Source: Candidatus Gastranaerophilales bacterium (lineage in GTDB: Bacteria > Cyanobacteriota > Vampirovibrionia > Gastranaerophilales > Gastranaerophilaceae). Taken from it: a stretch of DNA of 64,000 nt. Location: assembly GCA_944327225.1 (NCBI GenBank), contig CALVGZ010000004.1, positions 1-64,000 on the forward strand, in the 5' to 3' direction. The notes below the pieces were generated by a model that did not search any database, was not told the DNA's origin, and saw only the letters and a list, made by a program, of their open reading frames with translations. This document shows, in pieces, positions 25,854-35,465 of this stretch (position 1 is the stretch's first letter; each line of letters starts with the position of its first letter). The position numbers were made by a program, and so were the translations under genes.

Positions 25854-25881
25854 AGCTCAGTTACAAAATAGTAACTGAGCT
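25854..25881 (-). terminator. Terminator-like hairpin
   Basis: A perfect 11-bp stem (AGCTCAGTTAC on the plus strand) with a 6-nt loop lies 20 bp past the end of the minus-strand gene that stops at 25902. On the minus strand it is followed by TTTTT, so it most likely ends that gene's transcript. Confidence 0.75.
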
Positions 25882-25901
25882 TTTGGTTATTTATTATATT
25901 A

Positions 25902-26297
25902 TTATGCTTGAGCGTCAACTTTGTTTTCAGATTGTTTTGTTTGTTCACCTTTATATGCTTTAACTATATCTGCAATTTTTAATGCAAAGCTTCCGATAAT
26001 TGATCCAAAGAATCCTATAGACGTAAGAATGGACAGTGCTTTATTTTTTGTTTTTAATGCAACAATTGAACCATATCCTGAAAGGGCAGTTAAGGCAATT
26101 AAACCGATTTGCCCGCCTAAGAATTTAAAACCTGTTTTGTTGTTTCTGTTCATAAAATGACCCAAACCGGGAATGATGAATGAACCGATTGCAGGAGCGG
26201 CACCGCCAGTTTTTCTTTCTTGTTGAACTGGTTGAGCAGTTTGAGCTTGCTTGGTATCTCCTTTGAATGAAATTGAATTAATTGCTGAAATTGACAT
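25902..26297 (-). CDS. Hypothetical membrane protein with ISFKG N-terminus
   Basis: A 131-residue protein starting MSISAINSISFKGD. A polar, Gln/Thr-rich stretch to about residue 33 precedes IIPGLGHFMNRNNKTGFKF, a pattern seen in small TM2-like proteins, and then two to three membrane segments (about 58-80 and 88-110). In my recollection, short NxxSFKG-type N-termini recur in proteins of Gastranaerophilales. The AAGGAAAG site supports the start. It lies 60 bp downstream of tcdA on the same strand, perhaps with its own promoter. Function unknown. Confidence 0.65.
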   Translation of the reverse strand: MSISAINSISFKGDTKQAQTAQPVQQERKTGGAAPAIGSFIIPGLGHFMNRNNKTGFKFLGGQIGLIALTALSGYGSIVALKTKNKALSILTSIGFFGSIIGSFALKIADIVKAYKGEQTKQSENKVDAQA

Positions 26298-26356
26298 TTT
26301 AATCTTTCCTTAAATTTATCTGATATCTTTTTAACACCTATGAATAGTTTTAATTG

Positions 26357-27127
26357 TTAAATTTTTAAATTTATTTTACAAAAATTAATATAGAAATAAT
26401 TTAAAATGTAATTTGCCATCATGTATCCGGCAACGGCAGGAACAATTGGAGTAGAGGCAGGTGTGAATTTAGTTAATTCAATTAAAGCCCCGTTTTTATC
26501 TGCGATTTTTTCTATAGTTTTAATTTTTTTTAAACTTTTTGCTTTTTCTTCGCTCCAAACAACGGGAAGGTTGTTAAAAATATTTTCTTTTTTTAATTTT
26601 GATAAAATATTTTTTATAAATTGGTCGTTGGATTTTATTTCTCCTAAGTCAGTTATTTTTAGTTTGGTGCAATCCATCCTGTTGCCCGCTCCAAAGCTTG
26701 TTATGATTTTTATATTGTTTTCTTTAGAATATTTTATAAGTTTAATTTTTGATTTTAGAGAATCAATGGCGTCAATTATAAAATCAGGTTTTTCATTAAA
26801 TATTTTTTTATTTTTTTCTTCAGTATAAAAGTCATCAAAAATTCTAAGGTTAACGTTTGGGTTAATATCAAGAAGTCTTTTTTTAAATATTTCTGTTTTT
26901 TTGTGACCTATTGTTGAATTTAGTGCTATTATTTGTCTGTTTATGTTGCTTTTTGAAATTGTATCATAATCAACAATGGTGAAATTTTCGATTCCCGCTC
27001 TGCAAAGAGCTTCAAGTGCATATCCGCCTACACCACCCAGTCCGAATACAAAAACATTTCTTGCATGTAGGAAATCTTGAAAATCTTGCCCCCAATATAA
27101 GATATTTCTTGAAAAAATTTCATTCAT
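26357..27127 (-). CDS. tcdA: tRNA threonylcarbamoyladenosine dehydratase (TcdA/CsdL)
   Basis: A 256-residue ThiF/E1-like enzyme that closes the t6A base of tRNAs into its cyclic form using ATP. It opens FSRNILYWGQDFQDFLHARN and then shows FVFGLGGVGGYALEALCRAG, the nucleotide loop, NINRQIIALNSTIG and the family's DAIDSLKSK with a TSFGAGNRMDCTKL segment. It overlaps the start of its neighbour by one base and is the last gene of the long pyr run. Confidence 0.9.
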   Translation of the reverse strand: MNEIFSRNILYWGQDFQDFLHARNVFVFGLGGVGGYALEALCRAGIENFTIVDYDTISKSNINRQIIALNSTIGHKKTEIFKKRLLDINPNVNLRIFDDFYTEEKNKKIFNEKPDFIIDAIDSLKSKIKLIKYSKENNIKIITSFGAGNRMDCTKLKITDLGEIKSNDQFIKNILSKLKKENIFNNLPVVWSEEKAKSLKKIKTIEKIADKNGALIELTKFTPASTPIVPAVAGYMMANYILNYFYINFCKINLKI

Positions 27128-28491
27128 TATAAATCCATTCCGCCAAGCAGCTCTTGTTTAATTCCTTGGCGTATTTCAAGAATATCTGTTCCAAGATTAA
27201 TTAAAACCTGCATAGCCGCACAATTTGGCATTTTGGTAATGCCATATAGCAGATTTTCGGATTTAATTTTTGTTCGTTTATGTTCTCTTGCAGTTTCATA
27301 GGCTACTTCAAGTATTTTTTTTGCTCTTTGGCTATATGTTAGACCCGTTGTACTTTTTTGCGGCTTAATGATTTTTTCAACTTCATTTCTTGCGTCTTTA
27401 TGATTTATTCCGAGTCTTCTCAGGGCGTCTGCTGCAATTCCTGACCCATAGGATAAAATTCCCAATAGTATCATTTCTGTTCCTATGGTTGAACTGTTTA
27501 AATTAAGTGCTTCTTCTTTTGCAAGTCTTAATATGGCAAGAGTTTCAGGAACTTTATCATTCATTTTTCTCATAACAATTTCTTCAAAATCTGTACTTGC
27601 AGGAATAAGTTCGGATAAAATTTTATATGCTATTCCCTTTTTTGATTTTAAAATTCCTAAAATAACATGCTCAGGTAAAATCCCGACACTTCCGGATTCT
27701 TTAGCATAATCAAGAGCAAGCATAAGAGCCAAAAAAGCATTTGGTGTAAAAATTATTTGTTTTTCAGAGTTTTCAAATTCATCTTTTCTTGAGGTAAAAG
27801 TGCTTAATTTTTTGGTAAAATTTTCACTTGTAATGTCGTATTTATTTAAAATTTCTACTATAGGATAATTTTTATTGTCTAAAATGGATTGAAGTATTTG
27901 CTCGCTTCCTACGATTTCATAATCAGAGGTTGTTGCTTTTGCTTTAGCGTTTTCAAGAATTTCGGATATGATTTTTTCTTTAAAAAAGTTATTTATGTTT
28001 GAAAGTTGCGTATTTTCAATTATTTCTTCAGGGTGAAGTGTTTTTATTTCGGCACTTTTATCTAAAATTCTTTTTAAGTTTTGAATTATTTTTTCTTCAT
28101 CTATATTAAATTTTTTTAAAATATTATAGGCTCCGCAATCTTTTCTCATTAAAATTGCAAGAGCTATATGTTGGGGCATAACAAACTTGGAGTTTAGTTC
28201 ATTTGTGAGTTCAACTGCTTTTTTTAAAATTTCTCTCGCTTCTTTTGAAAAAAGAATATCATCGTTTTGTTTTCTGTTTGGAAAAATCTCCGTACTGTTG
28301 TGAACTTCAATAGTTAATTCGCCAAAATTTATTTTATCAAAATTCAATATTTTGGCCTGAACTCCTTTTGATTGTGCAACAAGACCTAAAAGAAGGTGCT
28401 GCGACAGGACTCTGCTATGACAAAATTGTGCCGCATAATTTTGAGCACTTTGCACTACATCTATTGCTTTTTGTGTAAATTTTTCAAACAT
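27127..28491 (-). CDS. Protein made of Clp N-terminal repeats only
   Basis: A 454-residue protein with six copies of the Clp_N half-repeat, hence about three Clp_N domains. Anchors are FTQKAIDVVQSAQNYA (about residue 5), LFSKEAREILKKAVELTNEL, KIISEILENAKAKATT, TPNAFLALMLALDYAKESG, VPETLAILRLAKEEALNL and YSQRAKKILEVAYETAREHK (about 375). No AAA+ ATPase (Walker A or B) is present, so this cannot unfold proteins by itself. In ClpA, ClpB and ClpC the N-domain binds substrates and adaptors. A stand-alone array might act as an adaptor, decoy or substrate-binding partner. It is 27 bp downstream of carB and overlaps tcdA by one base, so it is part of the pyr transcript. Confidence 0.8.
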   Translation of the reverse strand: MFEKFTQKAIDVVQSAQNYAAQFCHSRVLSQHLLLGLVAQSKGVQAKILNFDKINFGELTIEVHNSTEIFPNRKQNDDILFSKEAREILKKAVELTNELNSKFVMPQHIALAILMRKDCGAYNILKKFNIDEEKIIQNLKRILDKSAEIKTLHPEEIIENTQLSNINNFFKEKIISEILENAKAKATTSDYEIVGSEQILQSILDNKNYPIVEILNKYDITSENFTKKLSTFTSRKDEFENSEKQIIFTPNAFLALMLALDYAKESGSVGILPEHVILGILKSKKGIAYKILSELIPASTDFEEIVMRKMNDKVPETLAILRLAKEEALNLNSSTIGTEMILLGILSYGSGIAADALRRLGINHKDARNEVEKIIKPQKSTTGLTYSQRAKKILEVAYETAREHKRTKIKSENLLYGITKMPNCAAMQVLINLGTDILEIRQGIKQELLGGMDL

Positions 28492-28518
28492 TGTATTTAA
28501 TATATACCAAATATGATT

Positions 28519-31500
28519 TTATTTGAATAGTTCCATAAAATTTTTCTTTCGGTAATTAGTTATTGTGTCATAAGTAAGGATGGTATTTTTATCAAAAACT
28601 TTATATGCAGTTAGAAATGCACTTGCGGTATCAATCGAAGTAAAACTCGGAATGCCATACATTTGAGCTATTGTTCTTATTTGAAAACCTGAATGTTGAG
28701 AGTTTTTGCCTGTGGTTGGAGTATTTATTATAAAGCTCAAACGTCCGTTTTTCATACGTTTTTGCAATTTATCAATCATAAATTTTTCAATCATTTTGGA
28801 TGGTATTCCATGTTTTTCAAGATATTTATGCGTTCCCCAAGTTGCCATTATAAAGAAACCTTGTTTAAATAAGCGTTTTATAATAGGCAATGCCGGTTTT
28901 TTACAGTGATCGTTTAAAGACACAAGTACTCTTTGTTTGGATTTTGAAAATTTATAACCGCCAGCTAAAAATGCTTTATATAAAGCTTTTTTATATGTTG
29001 TATCAATTCCTAAGACTTCTCCTGTTGATTTCATTTCAGGAGCAAGAGCAGGGTCAATTCTATTCAACTTTTGCCAAGAAAAAATCGGCATTTTAACACT
29101 AACAAGTTTTGATTTTTTGTATAAACCGACACCAAAGCCAGCTCTTCTTATAGATTTTCCAAGAATTGCTTTGATTGCAATATTTACCATAGGGATACCC
29201 GTTACTTTGCTCATAATGGGTACTGTTCTTGAGGCTCTTGGGTTTACTTCAATTACATAGACTTTATCGTCTTTTATTATGAATTGAATATTCATTAGCC
29301 CTTTAATATTTAATTTTCTTGCGATTTTTGTTGCATATTTTACAAGAATTTTTTCATTTTTTCTTGAGATATTTTGACTCGGGTATATACTCATGGAGTC
29401 GCCCGAATGAACTCCTGCTCGTTCAATATGTTCACATATTCCGGGGATTAGAACATCTTTACTGTCTGAAATAGCATCAAGTTCCACTTCTTGACCCTCA
29501 AGATATTGGTCAATCAGAACGGGGTGTTCATTGGAAAATTTGAAGGCTTCTGTTATATATGTTAAGAGTTCTTCATCATTATATACAACTTGCATTCCTC
29601 TGCCACCGATTACATAGCTTGGGCGAACCAATACAGGATAGCCTATTTCTTTTACTGCATTTAATGCTTGAGTTGTTGATGTAACCGCACATCCTTTAGG
29701 TTGAGGGATTTTAAGTTCTCTTAGAAGTTTTTCAAAAACTTTCCTGTCTTCAACTGCGTTAATACTTTCAATGCTTGTACCAAGTATTTTAACTCCTTGT
29801 GCCTGTAGTTTTTCAGCTAGGTTGATTGCTGTTTGACCTCCGAATTGAACAAGAACACCTTTTGGATTTTCTTTTTTTATAACGTTCATAACATATTCAA
29901 TTCTCATAGGTTCAAAATATAGTCTTGTCGCAATGTCAAAATCGGTAGAGAGTGTTTCGGGGTTTGAATTTATCATAACCGATTCATATCCTAATTTTAA
30001 AAGTTCATCTGCTGCATGTACCGAACAATAATCGAATTCAATACCTTGTCCTATTCTAATTGGGCCAGAACCTAATACTACAATGTTTTCCTTTGGTTTT
30101 TTGTAGTTTTCCTGACTAATTAATTTATATTCTTCAACCTCGTCTTCTTCTCCCCAAGTTGAGTAAAAGTAAGGTGTTGTCGCACTGAATTCTGCCGCAC
30201 ATGTATCAACAAGTCTAAAGCTTGCTTGAAGATTGAAATTTTCGATTTTTTCAATTGTACACTGAGTTAAATTCATAATTTCATCATCAAGAAAACCGAA
30301 TTGTTTGGCTTTTAAGTATAAATCTTTAGTTAATTGTTTTGATGTGAGTTCTTTTTCGACATTAACAATTTCTTTGATTTTTGAAACAAACCATTTGTCG
30401 ATTTTTGTTATTGCACATAGTTTATTAATTTCATTTCCGTTGCTTATTGCTTGAGCGAGGCGGAATATTCTTCTGTCATCCTGAATATATAAGTCGACAA
30501 GTAATTCGTCGTTGCCGAGGTTTTCAAATCCTCGATGTAAAAGTCCTGTGTATCTTTCTTCAAGCGAAGCAACAGCTTTTTTGAAAGCGGAATTAAATGT
30601 TCTGCCTATAGCCATAATTTCGCCTGTTGCTTTCATTTTTGTACCTAAGATTCTGTCCCCTGATGAAAATTTATCAAAAGGCCATTTTGGAATTTTAACT
30701 ACAACATAGTCCAAAGCAGGCTCAAATGCTGCTGTAGTTTTACCTGTAATTGAGTTTTTTATTTCGTGTAAATTATAGCCTATTGCAATTTTTGTTGCTA
30801 TTTTTGCAATTGGGTAACCTGTTGCTTTGCTTGCTAAGGCTGAAGAGCGGGAAACTCTCGGGTTTACTTCAATTACATAGTATTGATTTGATACTGTATC
30901 AAGTGCAAATTGGACATTGCAACCACCCTCAATTTTAAGTGCTTTTATTATTTTTATTGCACTTGTTCTTAACATTTGAAATTCGTTATTTGTTAATGTT
31001 TGGCTTGGTGCAACAACAAAGCTGTCCCCGGTGTGTATTCCTATTGGGTCGATATTTTCCATGTTGCAAATTATTATGCAGGTGTCATTTGCGTCCCTTA
31101 TAACTTCGTATTCTATTTCTTTAAAACCGGCTATTGATTTTTCAACCAATACTTGGTTAATTGGAGATTGAGTGAGTCCTTGATGAACAATTTCTTCATA
31201 CTCTTTTTCATTTTTTGCAATTCCGCCACCTGCTCCGCCTAAAGTGAAGGCTGGTCGGATTATTATAGGGAAACCGATTTTATGACAGAAATCAAGTGCT
31301 TCTTCCCAATTTGAAACAATAGCACTTTCCGGTACCGGTTCGCCTATTTCTTGCATTAAATTTTTGAAAAGTTCTCTGTCTTCAGCTTTTTTTATAGAAT
31401 CAATTTGGGTGCCAAGTAATTTAACTTTATATTTTTCCAGAACCCCTGCTTCATCTAATTCGCAAGCAAGATTAAGTGCGGTTTGTCCGCCAAGAGTTGC

Positions 31501-31758
31501 AATAAGACCCTGGGGGCGTTCTTTTTTTATTATTTCGGTTAGGCATTCGATAGTTAAGGGTTCAATATATACTTTTGAAGCTATTTCTTCGTCTGTCATA
31601 ATTGTTGCGGGATTTGAATTAACAAGGACAATTTCAATTTTTTCTTCTTTTAGGGCTCTGCAAGCTTGTACTCCTGCATAATCAAATTCTGCTGCCTGAC
31701 CTATTATAATGGGACCTGAACCTATTACAAGAACTTTTTTTAGAGATTTATCTTTCAT
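28519..31758 (-). CDS. carB: Carbamoyl-phosphate synthase large subunit
   Basis: A 1079-residue protein of standard length with two homologous ATP-grasp halves. Each half begins with the expected signature (VLVIGSGPIIIGQAAEFDYAG and VVLGSGPIRIGQGIEFDYCS) and contains VIEVNPRVSRSSALASKATG or VIEVNPRASRTVPIMSKVTG. The C-terminal MGS-like domain (about 930-1079) is present and is the site of allosteric control in other CarB. The subunit makes carbamoyl phosphate from bicarbonate, ammonia and 2 ATP. It overlaps carA by 11 bp. Confidence 0.97.
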   Translation of the reverse strand: MKDKSLKKVLVIGSGPIIIGQAAEFDYAGVQACRALKEEKIEIVLVNSNPATIMTDEEIASKVYIEPLTIECLTEIIKKERPQGLIATLGGQTALNLACELDEAGVLEKYKVKLLGTQIDSIKKAEDRELFKNLMQEIGEPVPESAIVSNWEEALDFCHKIGFPIIIRPAFTLGGAGGGIAKNEKEYEEIVHQGLTQSPINQVLVEKSIAGFKEIEYEVIRDANDTCIIICNMENIDPIGIHTGDSFVVAPSQTLTNNEFQMLRTSAIKIIKALKIEGGCNVQFALDTVSNQYYVIEVNPRVSRSSALASKATGYPIAKIATKIAIGYNLHEIKNSITGKTTAAFEPALDYVVVKIPKWPFDKFSSGDRILGTKMKATGEIMAIGRTFNSAFKKAVASLEERYTGLLHRGFENLGNDELLVDLYIQDDRRIFRLAQAISNGNEINKLCAITKIDKWFVSKIKEIVNVEKELTSKQLTKDLYLKAKQFGFLDDEIMNLTQCTIEKIENFNLQASFRLVDTCAAEFSATTPYFYSTWGEEDEVEEYKLISQENYKKPKENIVVLGSGPIRIGQGIEFDYCSVHAADELLKLGYESVMINSNPETLSTDFDIATRLYFEPMRIEYVMNVIKKENPKGVLVQFGGQTAINLAEKLQAQGVKILGTSIESINAVEDRKVFEKLLRELKIPQPKGCAVTSTTQALNAVKEIGYPVLVRPSYVIGGRGMQVVYNDEELLTYITEAFKFSNEHPVLIDQYLEGQEVELDAISDSKDVLIPGICEHIERAGVHSGDSMSIYPSQNISRKNEKILVKYATKIARKLNIKGLMNIQFIIKDDKVYVIEVNPRASRTVPIMSKVTGIPMVNIAIKAILGKSIRRAGFGVGLYKKSKLVSVKMPIFSWQKLNRIDPALAPEMKSTGEVLGIDTTYKKALYKAFLAGGYKFSKSKQRVLVSLNDHCKKPALPIIKRLFKQGFFIMATWGTHKYLEKHGIPSKMIEKFMIDKLQKRMKNGRLSFIINTPTTGKNSQHSGFQIRTIAQMYGIPSFTSIDTASAFLTAYKVFDKNTILTYDTITNYRKKNFMELFK

Positions 31759-32854
31759 TTTTTACCTCATCAATTCTATTGATATCTTTTTTCATTATAT
31801 TTACCCATTCATCAAAAATAATTGAAGCATCTTCAGGTCCGGGGCTTGCTTCAGGGTGAAACTGAACGGCATAAATTCCAAGACTGGATATTTCAAAGCC
31901 TTCAAGCGTGCCGTCATTTAAATTTTTATATGTCGGACGCATAAATTTTGTTATGTTTTCCATATCAACGGCATATCCATGGTTTTGACTTGTCATCATG
32001 ACTTTGTTGTTTTCGAGGTTTATAACGGGATGATTGCCGCCTCTGTGCCCATATTTAAGTTTATATGTTTTTGCACCTGAAGCAATTGCCAAAAGCTGAT
32101 ATCCCAAACATATTCCGAAAATCGGTAGTTTTCCCATTAATTGTTTGATTTGTGAAATTTGAAAAGTAAAATCAGCAGGGTCTCCGGGCCCGTTTGATAA
32201 AAACAGAGCATCAAAATCATTTTCAAGTATGTCTTTAGCTTCGATTGACGCAGGGTAAATTGTAATTCTGCAATTTCTTTTGGCTAATGAAGATAAAATT
32301 CCTTTTTTTGCACCATAATCAATAAAAGCCAGATTTATTTTTCCTTTAGGATTGAATATATATCTGCTTTTGCAGGAAACATCAAGTATTATATCATTGT
32401 TTATTTTGAAATTTTGTATTTCTTCAAGTTTTTGGGAAATAAATTCTTTATCAACGTCGTTTGAAGTTATAAAAGCACTCATTGTACCGGTTTCTCTTAT
32501 TTTTTTAACTAGACTCCTTGTGTCTATTCCTTCAAGGGCAATTATATTTTTCATTTTTAAATAATTTGATAAGTTTTCTCTTGATTTATAATGACTTTCC
32601 TGTTTGCAAAAATCTTTTGCAATAAAGCCTGTTAAGGCGGGATTATCCGATTCGAAGTCGAAATCATTTATTCCATAGTTTCCGATTTCAGGGTATGTCA
32701 TAATTACAATCTGCTTAGCATAACTCGGGTCGGTTAGGATTTCTTGATAACCTGTCATAGAGGTGTTAAAAACAATTTCACCTGTGTATCCTCCGATTGC
32801 TCCGAAAGAATCTCCTTTTATAACTGTTCCATCCTGTAAAATAAGCGTTCCCAT
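31748..32854 (-). CDS. carA: Carbamoyl-phosphate synthase small subunit
   Basis: A 368-residue glutaminase subunit that feeds ammonia to CarB. It shows GGYTGEIVFNTSMTGYQEIL, NYGIND, GIDTRSLVKKIRETG, the catalytic cysteine in IFGICLGYQLLAIASG, and VQFHPEASPGPEDA carrying the catalytic His and Glu. It ends inside carB and starts at the pyrF stop. Confidence 0.97.
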   Translation of the reverse strand: MGTLILQDGTVIKGDSFGAIGGYTGEIVFNTSMTGYQEILTDPSYAKQIVIMTYPEIGNYGINDFDFESDNPALTGFIAKDFCKQESHYKSRENLSNYLKMKNIIALEGIDTRSLVKKIRETGTMSAFITSNDVDKEFISQKLEEIQNFKINNDIILDVSCKSRYIFNPKGKINLAFIDYGAKKGILSSLAKRNCRITIYPASIEAKDILENDFDALFLSNGPGDPADFTFQISQIKQLMGKLPIFGICLGYQLLAIASGAKTYKLKYGHRGGNHPVINLENNKVMMTSQNHGYAVDMENITKFMRPTYKNLNDGTLEGFEISSLGIYAVQFHPEASPGPEDASIIFDEWVNIMKKDINRIDEVKNER

Positions 32855-33588
32855 TATTTATTTTCCTTTATTTCTTCATAAACTTTTTTAATTGCTTCGA
32901 TAATATCATCGGCTTTGGTTATCGCACGTCCCAGAACAATGTAGTCTGCTCCGTCTTTTAGTGCATTGGCGGGGGTTGCAATTCTTTTTTGGTCATCCTT
33001 AGCAGTCCATGATGGTCTTATTCCCGGAGTTAAGACGATAAAATCTTCTCCCAGTTCTTTTTTTATTAAGGGTAATTCTTGAGCCGATGCAACAACTCCG
33101 TCTAATCCTGCTAGTTTTGCATTTCTGGCAAGTTTTAGGACAAAATCTTTAGTTCTACATTTGTTTTCAAGTTCATTTTGTAAAATTTCATTGGATATGC
33201 TTGTGAGGACTGTTACTGCTAAGATAATTGGTTTTTTATGGCCGAATTTTTCGCTTGCCTCAATAGCTCCTTTTTTTGCTGCTTTCATCATTTCGATTCC
33301 GCCGGTTGCGTGGACATTAAAGAAATTGGCACCGTTTTTTACTATGTTATAGGAAGCTTTTTCAACTGTGTTTGGAATGTCATGTAATTTTACATCCAAA
33401 AAGAAATTGGCATTTTTTTCTTTTATATAATTAATAATTTCAAGTCCGAAACCGCAAAAAAGCTGTAATCCAACTTTAAATGTTCCTATATATGGACTTA
33501 ATTTTTCAACCAAATCTTTTGCTTCTTCAATTTTTTCAACATCAAGAGCCAGTACAAGTCTTTTTTTAATTTGTTCATAATTAATCAT
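32854..33588 (-). CDS. pyrF: Orotidine 5'-phosphate decarboxylase
   Basis: The last step to UMP. The 244-residue protein is of the pyrF group I type with RLVLALDVEKIEEAKDLV, the catalytic FLDVKLHDIPNTVEKA (Asp and Lys), LAVTVLTS and the phosphate loop VLGRAITKADD. It overlaps pyrC by 8 bp and shares one base with carA, so the genes are translationally coupled. Confidence 0.96.
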   Translation of the reverse strand: MINYEQIKKRLVLALDVEKIEEAKDLVEKLSPYIGTFKVGLQLFCGFGLEIINYIKEKNANFFLDVKLHDIPNTVEKASYNIVKNGANFFNVHATGGIEMMKAAKKGAIEASEKFGHKKPIILAVTVLTSISNEILQNELENKCRTKDFVLKLARNAKLAGLDGVVASAQELPLIKKELGEDFIVLTPGIRPSWTAKDDQKRIATPANALKDGADYIVLGRAITKADDIIEAIKKVYEEIKENK

Positions 33589-34570
33589 TTATTATTTTTC
33601 CTTTTAACTTCATTCCTTTATAGGGCGATATTTTGCATTTTGTTTTAAAAAGTTTTGGAACAACTATCCATTCGGCATCTAAGGCTACTTTTATCATTTT
33701 TTTATTTTCAATTTTTAGAATTTTTCTTGGATTGTATGCCATTTTTTCTAATGTTTTTTCAAGTCCTAACAACATATAGGTTAAAGAAAATGCCGTTTCA
33801 AGTCCTGTTATTCCGTTAGGTGAGTCGAAATAGGGCATTAATTTTTCTTTATCGCTATGTGGTGCATGGTCTGTAGCAACAACATCGATTGTTCCGTCCA
33901 CAAGTCCTTCCATGACTGCACGTTTATCTTCTTGTGTTCCGAGGGGCGGGTTCATTTTAAAAGTTCCTGTGTTGTCAATATCTTCATTTGTAAAAGTGAA
34001 GTAATGTGGGGCTGTTTCGGCGGTAATATTGCAACCTTCTTTTTTTGCATTTCTTATTAAATCTATACTTTCTTTTTTTGAAATATGACAAAAATGAAGT
34101 CTTGGTTTAAAACCTTCTTCGATTAATTGTTTATAGATTTCGATTTGCCATTTTATTTCTTGTGTTTCATTTTCACAATGAGACAGAATAAGCTCCTCTG
34201 TTTTTAATGCTTGTAAAAAAATATCTTTATTTAAAATAGGTAATCCGTCGTTTGAAAAAGCGATTGCTCCTGCTTTTTTAAGTTCTTTAAAATCTGTAAG
34301 TTCTTCGCTGTTTAAGTTTTTTGTAACTGCGGCAATGGGATATATATTAAATTTGTATTTTTTTGCTTTAGATAAGATTTCTTTAATTATTTTCGGATTA
34401 TCACATACGGGATTTGTATTTGGCATTGTGCATACACCGCTAAACCCCCCTGCTATTGCTGATTTAATACCTGTTTCAATTGTTTCTTTATATGTATAGC
34501 CCGGTTCTCTGAAATGAACGTGCATATCAATTAAAGAAGGTATTTGGATTATTTTGAATTTTTTTTCCAT
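33581..34570 (-). CDS. pyrC: Dihydroorotase
   Basis: A 329-residue enzyme of the class I-like fold that cyclises carbamoyl-aspartate. Metal-binding marks are DMHVHFREPGYTYKETIETG, TMPNTNP and SHCENETQE; catalytic marks are FCHISKKES and VATDHAPHSDKEK. It is shorter than the usual class I protein (about 420) because it starts almost at HVHFREPG, lacking most of the N-terminal beta domain. The context in a complete pyr operon supports that it is functional. Confidence 0.93.
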   Translation of the reverse strand: MEKKFKIIQIPSLIDMHVHFREPGYTYKETIETGIKSAIAGGFSGVCTMPNTNPVCDNPKIIKEILSKAKKYKFNIYPIAAVTKNLNSEELTDFKELKKAGAIAFSNDGLPILNKDIFLQALKTEELILSHCENETQEIKWQIEIYKQLIEEGFKPRLHFCHISKKESIDLIRNAKKEGCNITAETAPHYFTFTNEDIDNTGTFKMNPPLGTQEDKRAVMEGLVDGTIDVVATDHAPHSDKEKLMPYFDSPNGITGLETAFSLTYMLLGLEKTLEKMAYNPRKILKIENKKMIKVALDAEWIVVPKLFKTKCKISPYKGMKLKGKIIND

Positions 34571-34573
34571 TAT

Positions 34574-35464
34574 TTACATACCTTGAGCATTAAGTATCAT
34601 ATCTAAAATTGCCATTCTTACATATACTCCGTTTTTTGCTTGATTTAAGATGGTTCTTGCATTTTGCATTTCAAGAACTTCTGAACTTATTTCAATATCT
34701 TTGTTAATTGGCCCGGGGTGCATTAAAAATGCAGCATACGGCAAGTTATCTTTTGTTATTTGATAATTCTTAATGTATTCATCAAAATCAATTCTTTCTT
34801 GAATTCTTTCTTTTTGAATTCTAAGTGCCATAATTATGTCAACTTCTTCAAAAGCTTCTTTTAGAGAAGTAAAATATTCAACATCTTCTATTTTTTCTCC
34901 GATAAAATTTTCGGGAGCAAGGCATCTTATTTTCATTCCGAATTTTTTAAGCAGGCTTATATTTGATTTTGCAACTCTTGAGTGAGCTATGTCTCCAACG
35001 ATAACAATGGTTTTATCCGATAAGGTTAAAAAATGTTTTTTCATTGTATAAAAATCCAAGAGTGCTTGTGTGGGGTGTGATTTTGTTCCGCTGCCTGCAT
35101 TTATAAAAGAAATTTCTTGAAAATAACTTTTTTCTGACAGGTTTTTAATTAATTCATTGTCTTGATGACGCATAACAATGACATTCATACCTATTGCAGA
35201 CAAATTATTTATTGTATCAAATAAATCTTCACCTTTTTGAATTGATGAATTGTCAGCTAAAAAATCATACTTGTTAGCATGGATTTTATTTTCTGCCATT
35301 TCAAACGACATTTTTGTTCTTGTTGAGTTTTCAAAGAACATATTTACGATATGCCCGTTTAAATGGTTTGCTTTTCTTATACCTTTTTCAAATTCTGCTG
35401 CACGATTGTATATTTGATTAATTTCATCTATTGTTAAGCTTTCAGTGTTAATTAAATGTTTCAT
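34574..35464 (-). CDS. pyrB: Aspartate carbamoyltransferase catalytic chain
   Basis: PyrB joins carbamoyl phosphate and aspartate. It shows the carbamoyl-phosphate loop FFENSTRTKMSFEMAE, SSIQKGEDLFDT, HPTQALLDFYTM and the C-terminal MHPGPINKDIEI. I chose ATG 35464 rather than the in-frame TTG at 35476, since GGAAA is 6 bp upstream and the ATG then lies one base after the pyrE stop, giving 296 residues. No pyrI regulatory gene is seen in the window. Confidence 0.95.
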   Translation of the reverse strand: MKHLINTESLTIDEINQIYNRAAEFEKGIRKANHLNGHIVNMFFENSTRTKMSFEMAENKIHANKYDFLADNSSIQKGEDLFDTINNLSAIGMNVIVMRHQDNELIKNLSEKSYFQEISFINAGSGTKSHPTQALLDFYTMKKHFLTLSDKTIVIVGDIAHSRVAKSNISLLKKFGMKIRCLAPENFIGEKIEDVEYFTSLKEAFEEVDIIMALRIQKERIQERIDFDEYIKNYQITKDNLPYAAFLMHPGPINKDIEISSEVLEMQNARTILNQAKNGVYVRMAILDMILNAQGM

Positions 35465-35465
35465 A

